Below, in pieces: positions 53,913-61,991 of a DNA stretch of 64,000 nt (position 1 is its first letter; every line of letters begins with the position of its first letter). The position numbers were made by a program, and so were the translations under genes. The DNA comes from Siphonodentalium dalli (taxonomy: Eukaryota; Mollusca; Scaphopoda; Gadilida; Siphonodentaliidae), in contig CP136069.1 of NCBI GenBank assembly GCA_032622095.1, forward strand, positions 11,178,036-11,242,035, in the 5' to 3' direction. The notes below the pieces were generated by a model. It was not told the origin of the DNA. It made no database searches and was given only the letters and a program-made list of their open reading frames with translations.

Positions 53913-55531
53913 TTTAGGTATAATGGACACTCATCTCAGTATATTGTTTAGGTATAATGGACACTCGTCTCAGTAGATTGTTTAGGTATAATGGACACTC
54001 CTCTCAGTAGATTGTTTAGGTATAATGGACACTCCTCTCAGTAGATTGTTTGTGTATAATGGACACTCATCGCAGTAGATTGTTTAGGTATAATGGACAC
54101 TCCTCTCAGTAGATTGTTTCGGTATAATGGACACTCATCGCAGTAGATTGTTTAGGTATAACGGACACTCCTCTCACTAGATTGTTTAGGTATAATGGTC
54201 ACTCCTCTCAGTAGATTGTTTAGGTATAACGGACACTCATCGCAGTAGATTGTTGAGGTATAATGGACACTCCTCTCAGTAGATTGTTTAGGTATAACGG
54301 ACACTCCTCTCAGTAGACTGTTTAGGTATAATGGACACTCCTCTCAGTAGATTGTTTAGGTATAATGGACACTCCTCTCAGTAGATTGTTTAGGTATAAT
54401 GGGCACTCATCGCAGTAAATTGGTTAGGTATAATGGACACTCATCTCAGTATATTGTTTAGGTATAATGGACACTCCTCGCAGTAGATTGTTTAGGTATA
54501 ATGGACACTCCTCTCAGCAGATTGTTTAGGTATAATGGACACTCCTCTCAGCAGATTGTTTAGGTATAATGGACACTCCTATCAGTAGATTGTTTAGGTA
54601 TAATGGACACTCCTCTCAGTAGATTGTTTAGGTATAATGGACACTCATCTCAGTGTATTGTTTAGGTATAATGGACACTCCTCTCAGTAGATTGTTTAGG
54701 TATAATAGACACTCCTCTCAGTAGATTGTTTAGGTATAATGGACACCCCTCTCAGTAGATTGTTTAGGTATAATGGACACTCCTCTCAGTAGATTGTTTA
54801 GGTATAATGGACACTCATCTCAGTAGATTGTTTAGGTATAATGGACACTCATATCAGTAGATTGTTTAGGTATAATGGACACTCGTCGCAGTAGATCGTT
54901 TAGGTATAATGGACACTCGTCGCAGTAGATTGTTTAGGTATAATGGACACTCCTATCAGTAGAATGTTTAGGTATAATGGACACTCCTCTAGTAGATTGT
55001 TTAGGTATAATGGACACTCATCTCAGTAGATTGTTTAGGTATAATGGACACTCCTGGCAGTAGATTGTTTATGTATAATGGACACTCATCTCAGTAGATT
55101 GTTTAGGTATAATGGACACTCCTGTCAGTAGATTGTTTAGGTATAATGGACCCTCCTCTCAGTAGATTGTTTAGGTATAATGGACAATCATCTCAGTAGA
55201 TTGTTTAGGTATAATGGACACTCCTCTCAGTAGATTGTTCAGTTATAATGGACACTCCTCTCAGTAGATTGTTTAGGTATAATGGACACTCCTCTCAGTA
55301 AATTGTTTAGGTATAATGGACACTCTTCTCAGTAGATTGTTTAGGTATAATGGACAATCCTCTCAGTAGATTGTTTAGGTATAATGGACACTACTCGTAG
55401 ATAATTATATGAATTACTTGGAGGTGATGATGTTGTCTGCGTCTCTCTATTGTACGCCACACAACCTCTTGCCATACTATATTTGATGATACTGGACGGT
55501 TTAACCCTTTACCCAACAGAAGGGCCCTTTG

Positions 55532-55598
55532 CCAATGCATTATCTTATATATGCGAGTCGACCATAGGTCGCCTCGCATATATAAGAGAATGCATTGG
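55532..55598. repeat. 67-bp near-perfect palindrome (copy A)
   Basis: Arms of 32 bp pair around a 3-base centre. Copy A has one substitution in its left arm (CATTATCTT instead of CATTCTCTT) plus the shared asymmetry GAGTCGACC/GGTCGCCTC. It can form a long hairpin. Copies C (same orientation) and B, D (opposite orientation) are the only others seen in this window. Confidence 0.9.
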
Positions 55599-55662
55599 CT
55601 TAACATATTAAAAATTATAAAATTGTTAAAGAATGTAAGAAAAAATGGTAAAAAGTGTTAGT

Positions 55663-55729
55663 CCAATGCATTCTCTTATATATGCGAGGCGACCTATGGT
55701 CGACTCGCATATATAAGAGAATGCATTGG
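55663..55729. repeat. 67-bp near-perfect palindrome (copy B)
   Basis: Reverse-oriented relative to copy A; the arms differ at one position (GGCGACC against GGTCGAC). Copies B and D share the same sequence over the palindrome as far as I can read. Confidence 0.9.
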
Positions 55730-56058
55730 CACAGGGCATAACTGTAACTATCACAATGTGGTCAAGGAGCCGATTCCAATGGTATCCATATTTGTATGGT
55801 TCTATTGAGACAGACCGAAGATATTTTAGGCTGTTGAAGCTTTATTTGGCCGGTTTTGGCCGGTTTGTTGGGTAAAGGGTTAAACCGGTTTCAATTCGCG
55901 CCACATCTTTGTGTACACGATCGAGCTTATCCAATAAGTAGTCTGGAGCAGACCCCCAAACAGCACCAGAATAGTCTAAAATTAGGAGTATATATACAAA
56001 TGTACGTGTTATATAATTTTTCAAGGGTCTTTCTATCTAGATTGTTTTAAACTTTCCT

Positions 56059-56402
56059 CGACTGTGATAGTCTAAAATGTCTTCAGCTGTGATAGTCTAA
56101 TGTGCCTATCCCATGCCATTTTCCCTGGTCGGGTGACCCATCTGTACCAGTTGTCCTACATAAGAAACGCTCTTTATTGCTCATATTTGCCATTTTAAGA
56201 CGCCTGATGTCAACGGTATCTATCTCCCGACACTCTACGGGTCAATTTATCACCGTGTTTTAATTTTCACCGACAAATTGCAACCATTTTGGATATATCG
56301 TTAATTATTAAATTAAATTAATTAGAAGTGCCCTTTTAAGAAATCTGATTTCGACGGGACATATCTAATAACATTATACATATGTACACATGTTCTATTC
56401 CT
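56059..56402. other. No gene seen
   Basis: AT-rich DNA upstream of the RT relic. The only structure noticed is a direct repeat CTGTGATAGTCTAA at 56062 and 56087. RT-like translation could not be followed past about 56058. Confidence 0.5.
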
Positions 56403-56464
56403 AGGATCCAGCCGCGTCTGTATAAACAATCATTAGATAAAATGCCAATTTATTTTACCCTGCG

Positions 56465-56531
56465 CCAATGCATTCTCTTATATATGCGAGTCGACCATAG
56501 GTCGCCTCGCATATATAAGAGAATGCATTGG
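56465..56531. repeat. 67-bp near-perfect palindrome (copy C)
   Basis: Same orientation as copy A; arms match at 31 of 32 positions around the centre ATA. It forms the left terminus of the long foldback element. Confidence 0.9.
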
Positions 56532-56743
56532 CCTAACAATTTTTGTTTATATTTTTTTTAAATAAATGTTTCTTACAATTTTTAGGACATAAAATAAAAA
56601 ACATCCATTACCCTGCAGGGAGCCCCACACATATATAGAAGCATATAGAAGAGTGTCGTCTGCTCATGTTTGTCTGGGGCTCTGTATGAGTGAAATTCTA
56701 AAATTGTTAAAGAATACAAGAAAAAATTATTAAAATTGTTAGG

Positions 56744-56810
56744 CCAATGCATTCTCTTATATATGCGAGGCGACCTATGGTCGACTCGCATATATAAGAG
56801 AATGCATTGG
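56744..56810. repeat. 67-bp near-perfect palindrome (copy D)
   Basis: Opposite orientation to copy C; it forms the right terminus of the long foldback element. Confidence 0.9.
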
Positions 56811-56909
56811 CACATGGTAAAAAAATCCCGACTTACGACTGGTTTTGATATGGCGGGTCACAAATGCGAGGGTCCAGCCTATTCTGTATAAACAATCAGT
56901 AGATAAAAG

Positions 56910-57444
56910 ACAATTGCGACAGCCTTTCAGTTTTGACACTGTGTGTCGCCAGTAGTCCCTCATGTGACGTTACATGAGGGAAGATTAACGATTCAGACTG
57001 CATAATCCATAATGGAATATTAATTGCATGAATCGACATAACTTCAGTTACGGGCGGCCTATCACAAACATCTTTTCGGCAACGTGTTCAGTTTATTAGC
57101 GGACAGGGATACTGACTGAGACAAGACAGTCAATGACTGTCGGTCGCCCACCAGACTGCGAATACTGAGAGGACTGGGACCATGAAGACCATAAGAGTTA
57201 GTACTTGTCAAAATTACATAAAACAAGTAGTTCTAAACAAGAACATGGCTAGATGGTCTCCGCTAAGCAGTGGGATGTCCTCCTTCTTGAAATTTGCAAC
57301 TGCACGCCCTGATACATCCCATCCCATATAGTCCATAGCCTGTCTGTCGCCTCCCGACTTAAGCAAACACACTCCCAAGTGATCAACAATTCCTTTGCGC
57401 GTGTTGGAATTTTACAACTGATAGCTCAAGCTTTCCCAACTGTT
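56910..57444. other. No gene seen; two small palindromes
   Basis: Unique-looking DNA. A hairpin CCCTCATGT/ACATGAGGG with a 6-base loop lies at 56957-56980, and an odd palindrome GACAGTCAATGACTGTC at 57125-57141. The short open frames here show no recognisable protein. Confidence 0.5.
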
Positions 57445-58335
57445 GCAAAGTTCCAACCTGACATTCCCCCTTTTTTAATGGCTGATCCCATTCAAACATA
57501 TTTGAATCCAAACTCTCCATGGACCCTACACACCAAATGCATAACAAAAATGTAATCCAGTCAGCCATACTATATATAGGCTAATACGGCCTAATGACTC
57601 TTGAGTATAAGACGTTTTAAGAATTACCATGGGGAAGAGTTATGTCCCTGGTATAACCCCTATTTGACATGGTGACCCTATTTGAACAAATCTGAATCCC
57701 AGTCACCTAAGGACCCTCCATACAAAATATAAGCTAAATATGCTAACATATTCCTAAGATGTTTTAAGAATAACTATTGAGTAAAGAGTTATGTCCATGG
57801 CTCCTCCCCTGTTTGACCCAATGGTCTAATTTGAACAAATCTGAATCATATCAAATATATGCTGAATAAGCCTGGTGGTTCTTGAGAAGAAGGTGTTTTA
57901 AGAAATACTAGAGAGGGAACAAGTTGTGTCCCTGGTTGAACCCTATTTGACCTGGTGAACACATTTGAACAAATCTGAATCCCTGTCACCCAAGGACTCT
58001 GAATACGTAATATACGCTGAATAGGTCTGATGGTTCTTGATAAAAACGTTTGAAAAATTACAATTGATGTACAAGTTAAGTCACTGACTGCGCCCTTATT
58101 TGACCCGGTGACCCCATTTGAAAACATTAAGTATCACAGTCAAGCTGAATAGGTCTGATGGTTCTTGAGAAGAAGATGTTTTAAGAATTACTATGGGTGG
58201 TAAGAATTATGTCCCTAGATATGCCACTTTTGAATCGGTGACCCCAAATCTAAAACTCAGTCACCCAATATGACTCAATTCTTACTTGATTATACCTCCA
58301 CCTGAGACTTGGTCTCAGATGAGACAAAAAGCCCA
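57445..58335 (+). repeat. Dispersed hairpin-ended repeat, copy 1 (no microsatellite)
   Basis: About five degenerate subunits of roughly 135-190 bp. Each contains a version of TTTGACC-GGTGACCC, TTTGAACAAATCTGAATCC and TTCTTGAGAAGAAGATG; TTTGAAC cores start at 57681, 57830, 57964 and 58117. The right end is the hairpin CTGAGAC-TTG-GTCTCAG (58302-58318) followed by ATGAGACAAAAAGC. The same end occurs in copy 2. I recall such units, ending in a hairpin and GTGAGCTAAAA, as abundant in bivalve DNA; the name of the family is not known to me. Short minus-strand frames over it are chance. Confidence 0.75.
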
Positions 58336-58860
58336 CCCCCGTACGGCCAGTTTTCCATGTCAAAATCACACTTGGCATCATTTGTCTCCGTGAATACAAC
58401 AAATTTAAGAATGTGGATTGCTAGTTATCATAGCCATTCTGGGAAAATTATATACAAACAGCTCAAATTGTGACACAGGCATGGCATATGCCGATTATTA
58501 GTAACATAGAGGTAAGGGATATTCCACACAGAACTGTCACAACAAGCAGACTTAATTTCAATCATAGCTGCCATAATGACTTTATAATCAGCTTTGTGAC
58601 TTCTATGCTGTTATTAATTAAACATGATGTGTTCTCCTATATCTCAGATAGCTAAGTCTGTGCTGTTTACATATGTTCCAAATTTGCTGTTGGGACTCCA
58701 GGTACTCCTGAGGATGTTATAATGTCAAAAGTTTTTCATATCTTTTAACAAATTTCTAACATCCACAAAAAAATCACTGATCAAGAGGTTGAATCTAAAT
58801 TAACTTAAAAACAAAAACTTTATTAAAACAGAAATATATGCATTTTTTTTTAAATAACTT
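58336..58860. other. No gene seen
   Basis: AT-rich spacer between the two hairpin-ended repeats. The stretch 58800-58860 is very rich in A and T runs. A 61-codon plus-strand frame (58470-58655) shows no recognisable protein. Confidence 0.5.
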
Positions 58861-59294
58861 TTTTTAATTGAGCAAGGAGTTCAATCTGAATTTTTTATTT
58901 TGAGTTATGTCCCTGGCTCCGACCACCTTTGACCCAGTGACCTCATTTGAACAAATCTGAATCCCAGTCATACAAGGACCCTTCATACCAAATATGAACC
59001 CATTCGGCACTTGAGAAGAAGTTGTTTTCAGAATTACTATGAAGGGAAAGAGTGATGGCCCTGGTTTCGCAACTATTTGACCCAGTGAACTCATTTAAAC
59101 AAATCTGAATATGAGTCACATTTGGAACATCCAAACCAAATATGAGCACATTCGGTCCTATGTGTCGAGAGAAGAAGATGTTCAAAGAATTGTTGACGGA
59201 CGGATGGACGGACGGATTGGCGGACGGACGGACGAAGGACGAGGAGTGATGACTATAGCCCCACAGGAGACTTCGTCTCAGGTGAGCTAAAAAG
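58861..59294 (+). repeat. Dispersed hairpin-ended repeat, copy 2, with GACG tract
   Basis: Two subunits of about 150 bp with the same phrases as copy 1 (TTTGACCCAGTGAC, TTTGAACAAATCTGAATCCC, GAGAAGAAG), then a GACG microsatellite, then the hairpin GAGAC-TTC-GTCTC (59267-59279) and AGGTGAGCTAAAAAGC. The subunit order, microsatellite and terminal hairpin lie in the same orientation as copy 1, which suggests a non-autonomous element whose right end is the hairpin. Confidence 0.75.
59195..59243 (+). repeat. (GACG)n-type microsatellite
   Basis: Interrupted GACG/GACGGACG run inside copy 2 of the hairpin-ended repeat, immediately before its terminal hairpin. Confidence 0.9.
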
Positions 59295-59331
59295 CTACCT
59301 CGGTGTAATCCTTTAATTACGAGTACAGTAA

Positions 59332-60930
59332 GGTATACACACATGTATTATCGGGAGGATCAAACGGCTCAATTCCGTTTATCAATGTCAGGTATACACA
59401 CATGTATTATGTGGGGGGTCAAACGGCTCATGTCCGTTCATCAATGTCAGGTATACACACATGTATTATCGGGAGGATCAAACGGCTCATGTCTGTTTAT
59501 CAATGTCAGGTATTATGTCGGGGGTCAAACGGCTCATGTCCGTTCATCAATGTCAGGTATACACACATGTATTATCGGGAGGATCAAACGGCTCAATTCC
59601 GTTTATCAATGTCAGGTATACACACATGTATTATGTGGGGGGCCAAACGGCTCATATCTGTTTATCAATGCCAGGTATACACACATGTACGATCGGGAGG
59701 ATCAAACGGATCATGTCCGTTTGGCAATGCCAGGTATACACACATGTATTATGTGGAGGATCAAACGGCTCATGTCCTTTTGGCAATGTCAGGTACACAC
59801 ATGTATTATGTGGAGGATCAAACGGCACATGTCCGTTTATCAATGTCAGGTATACACACATGTATTATCGGGAGGATCAAACGGCTCATGTCCGTTTACC
59901 AATGTCAGGTATACACACATGTATTATCGGGAGGATCAAACGGCTCATGTCCTTTTGGCAATGCCAGGTATACACACATGTATTATGTGGAGGATCAAAC
60001 GGCTCATGTCCTTTTGGCAATGCCAGGTACACACATGTATTATGTGGAGGATCAAACGGCACATGTCCGTTTATCAATGTCAGGTGTACACACGTGTATT
60101 ATCGGGAGGATCAAACGGCTCATGTCCGTTTATCAATGTCAGGTATACACACATATATTATGTGGGGGGCCAAACGGCTCATGTCCGTTTGGCAATGTCA
60201 GGTATACACACATGTATTATCGGGAGGATCAAACGGCTCATGTCCGTTTATCAATGTCAGGTATGCACACATGTATTATCGGGAGGATCAAACGGCTCAT
60301 GTCCGTTTATCAATGTCAGGTACATACATGTATTATGTGAGGATCAAACGGCTCATGTCCATTTGGCAATGCCAGATATACACACATGTATTATTCGGAG
60401 GATCAAACGGCTCATGTCCTTTTGGCAATGTCAGGTACACACATGTATTATGTGAAGGATCAAACGGCTCATGTCCATTTGGCAATGTCAGTTACAAACA
60501 TGTATTATGTGGAGGATCAAACGGCTCATGTCCTGTATTATGTGGAGGATCAAACGGCTCATGTCCTTTTGGCAATGTCAGGTACACACATGTATTATGT
60601 GAAGGATCAAACGGCTCATGTCCATTTGGCAATGCCAGATATACACACATGTATTATGCGGAAGATCAAACGGCTCATGTCCGTTTGGCAATGCCATGTA
60701 TACACACATGTATTATTCGGAGGATCAAACGGCTCATGTCCTTTTGGTAATGTCAGTTACAAACATGTATTATGTGGAGGATCAAACGGCTCATGTCCTT
60801 TTGGCAATGTCAGGTACACACATGTATTATGTGGAGTATCAAACGGCTCATGTCCTTTTGCCAATGTCGGGTACACACATGTATTATGTGGAGGATCAAA
60901 CGGCTCATGTCCTTTTGGCGTTGCCATGGA
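59332..60930 (+). repeat. 59-bp minisatellite, about 28 copies, open in all three forward frames
   Basis: The unit runs GGTATACACACATGTATTAT, then CGGGAGGATCAAACGGCTCA, then TGTCCGTTTATCAATGTCA. Variants include 57-bp units (GGTACACAC), GTGGAGG for CGGGAGG, and TTTTGGCAATGCC for GTTTATCAATGTC. A four-unit block of 234 bp is duplicated (59731 and 59965). Because 59 = 2 mod 3 and the unit holds no forward stop in any frame, three overlapping frames stay open for 312-429 codons (59343-60455, 59402-60340, 59461-60750). All three encode the same 59-residue pattern in rotation. Length changes shift frames freely, and there is no codon bias or known domain, so I read it as non-coding. Last units are truncated into GGCGTTGCCATGG near 60930. 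Confidence 0.93.
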
Positions 60931-61029
60931 TGCCATCCTCCGCTAAGTTGAGATGCAATTGATGTCAAAGATAACAGAGTTTGCATGATCTCGTTTTCCC
61001 ATGGCCGTAATATGCGAGAGTCATTTCAG
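60931..61029. other. No gene seen
   Basis: Short unique stretch between the minisatellite and the exon-like segment, with ATGGATGCCATCCTCCGC and no repeat. Confidence 0.4.
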
Positions 61030-61141
61030 AATATACGATGCCACGTCAAAATGCTATGATGGAATGGCAAGCTGCAGTCAAGAGTTGGTCACCGTAACAA
61101 AGTCCTATCTCGACAAGATGGAACCAAAGCACTGCCACGCG
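61030..61141 (+). other. Weak exon-like stretch
   Basis: TTTCAG at 61024-61029 and GGTAAGC at 61141-61147 fit splice acceptor and donor signals around a 112-bp open stretch. The frame that is open from 61001 to 61213 reads through with three cysteines (KCYDGMASC, then KHCHA). I recognise no family. The donor-like GGTAAGCATA recurs 68 bp later as part of a tandem repeat, which weakens the case. It could equally be chance. Confidence 0.15.
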
Positions 61142-61315
61142 GTAAGCATACTATCTATGCATGGTGTTATGTACGGCATAGCGCATACTAAACATAGCAT
61201 TGCCAAGCGGTAAGCATAGTAACTCCATGTGGTATTATATACGGCGTATCCCACACTAAATCTAGTACTGCCAATCGGTATATCCTTATATCACCGTAGT
61301 AGTGCCAAGCGGCAA
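61131..61315 (+). repeat. 68-bp degenerate tandem repeat
   Basis: ACTGCCACGCGGTAAGCATA at 61131, ATTGCCAAGCGGTAAGCATA at 61199 and ACTGCCAATCGGTA at 61267 are exactly 68 bp apart; a further half-unit (AGTGCCAAGCGGC) follows about 35 bp later. Between them, GGTGTTATGTACGGCATA and GGTATTATATACGGCGTA correspond. Confidence 0.8.
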
Positions 61316-61991
61316 ATTATATTTCTTATCACCATATAGTATTGCTAAGCTATATAGGTATATAGTAACACAGTGTGCTACTCATATCATTACCAAGTAT
61401 AGCCACCCCATGCATGTTATAAGGGTATTTCGCACTCACCATGTCATTGTAATTTATGCGAGGATCTGTCTCATACAAGGGTTAATTGCGACAGATACAA
61501 TGTTTTAGCTAGGCTCAAATTTCCTTTCTTATGAAGTCTATAAGGTCTCAAAATTATAATATTTTGACATGTTTAAATTTGATAACATCAAACTTTAAAC
61601 TTGATTTGCTGTAGACATGGTTCTGATTTAATTTTTCACAATATCGTGTTAACACGGTTCCCATGAGTAATTGTAAAACATTATGTTGTACCAGTTAACT
61701 GACCACGTGATGTGTACCACAATCAGCATTGATTTATCACCCTTGCCACAAGTTACGTATTTAATTAGCCTGGCTTAACCACACATATGTGTAACGTGCG
61801 TTGCTATTACCAACGGAATTCACCTGACTATTGTGACCATTTCGCTACACGTACCTGGTCAAACCGTTTAGAAGTGGTGTGCACAACGTGTAGCTTGCGA
61901 AACTTGTATCAGAGATGAATAATAAAATATTCTAACAATATAATAAGCGATCACCGCTATGCATACAGTAATCTATATCTATATTTGCGAA
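61316..61991. other. No gene seen
   Basis: AT-rich DNA without repeats or convincing frames. A 68-codon frame (61302-61508) shows nothing recognisable. Confidence 0.5.

Larger units (their letters stand above)
34257..55392. repeat. 34-bp satellite array, block A4
   Basis: The longest uninterrupted satellite block after A1, 21.1 kb, ending at the array edge. The first 8 kb copies A3. Next come a local 1,636-bp higher-order region (about 43.7-46.5 kb) and a 2,142-bp one (49.6-53.9 kb). From about 54.0 kb the order dissolves into individually different monomers (GGTTAGG, AATAGACAC, CCTGGCAG, GGACCCTCC, GACAATCAT, TTCAGTTATAATGG). The final monomer breaks off at GGACACTACTCG, where it meets retrotransposon sequence. 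Confidence 0.97.
55525..55736. mobile_element. Foldback element, short form (two 67-bp palindromes)
   Basis: Palindromes at 55532-55598 and 55663-55729 lie in opposite orientation; each has 32-bp arms beginning CCAATGCATTCTCTTATATA with a 3-base centre. The outer ends extend the inverted repeat to CCCT..GCC. The 64-bp spacer is nearly identical to the inner right side of the longer element at 56458-56817 (TTGTTAAAGAAT, then AAGAAAAAAT), so this copy looks like an internal-deletion derivative. AGGGC at 55521 and 55733 might be a target duplication, but AGGGCCCT is itself a palindrome, so this is uncertain. Confidence 0.75.
55501..55883. mobile_element. piggyBac-type MITE with TTAA target duplication
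   Basis: TTAA at 55501-55504 and 55880-55883 bound an element whose ends are perfect inverted repeats: CCCTTTACCCAACA at the left and TGTTGGGTAAAGGG at the right. TTAA target sites and CCC-starting termini are hallmarks of piggyBac elements. It has no transposase frame, so it is non-autonomous. The inverted match extends 4 bp beyond TTAA on both sides (CGGT/ACCG), probably by chance. It sits inside the RT relic. A foldback element (55525-55736) lies 20 bp from its left end and makes up over half of its length. Confidence 0.8.
55393..56058 (-). pseudogene. Decayed non-LTR retrotransposon reverse transcriptase fragment (Jockey/CR1-like), split by a MITE
   Basis: Minus-strand translation of 56010-55888 gives a stretch with LDYSGAVWGSA, then LDKLDRVHKDVARIETG. 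This is the pattern at the end of the RT domain in Jockey/CR1/L2-type elements (LEYG-VW, then LD-IQ--A-R-ITG). The next part, 55500-55393, continues with WQEVVWRTIERRRQHHHL, the family's E-GW--L--RR--H-L motif. Between them sits the 383-bp TTAA-flanked MITE. Removing it with one TTAA copy puts the two halves in the same frame, which supports both calls. An in-frame stop lies upstream near 56040, and no start or full domain is present. The fragment is cut at its downstream side by the satellite edge. The family assignment is from motif recognition only; Jockey, CR1 and L2 cannot be separated here. Confidence 0.75.
56458..56817. mobile_element. Foldback/MITE element, long form (360 bp)
   Basis: Palindromes C (56465-56531) and D (56744-56810) sit in opposite orientation at the ends. 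The inverted similarity goes beyond them in both directions: outward as CCCTG-GCC, inward as CCTAACAATTTT against AAAATTGTTAGG and a following AT-rich stretch, giving composite terminal repeats of more than 100 bp. The flanks read TTTTA before and TAAAA after, so a TA duplication is possible. The middle has a smaller inverted pair, GAGCCCC (56620-56626) and GGGGCTC (56676-56682). No coding capacity. Confidence 0.75.
56403..56909. repeat. Imperfect direct repeats flanking the long foldback element
   Basis: 56403-56441 (AGGATCCAGC, then CTGTATAAACAATC and AGATAAAA) resembles 56869-56907 (AGGGTCCAGC, then CTGTATAAACAATC and AGATAAAA). They enclose the foldback element plus about 50 bp on each side. 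They are too long and too diverged for a fresh target duplication, so they may be ends of an older host repeat into which the foldback element inserted. Confidence 0.6.

Noticed and set aside
1-55392. CRISPR array, because of a 34-bp direct repeat
   Set aside because: There are no spacers; repeats abut directly, and the array is tens of kilobases long in DNA that carries animal-type transposons.
1-55392. Bacterial promoter, because TATAAT recurs in every monomer
   Set aside because: No -35 element lies at the right distance and the setting is eukaryotic; the motif is only part of the satellite.
1-55392. Telomeric repeat, because of TTTAGG in each monomer
   Set aside because: TTTAGG occurs once per 34 bp, not in tandem, so this is not telomeric DNA.
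55856-56050. Plus-strand 64-codon frame
   Set aside because: It lies antisense to the RT relic and across the MITE end; a shadow frame.
56410-56445. Satellite-related sequence, since CAGTAGATAA and GATTGTTTA-like words occur near the foldback element
   Set aside because: Only 9-10 bp are shared and they do not extend into the 34-bp monomer; likely chance.
57383-58127. Minus-strand frames of 61 and 93 codons
   Set aside because: They cross degenerate subunits of the hairpin-ended repeat and show no protein family.
59461-60750. 429-codon repeat protein
   Set aside because: All three frames are equally open and encode the same 59-residue pattern, unit lengths of 57 and 58 bp break frame freely, and there is no start context or domain. 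It was kept as a minisatellite with a note.
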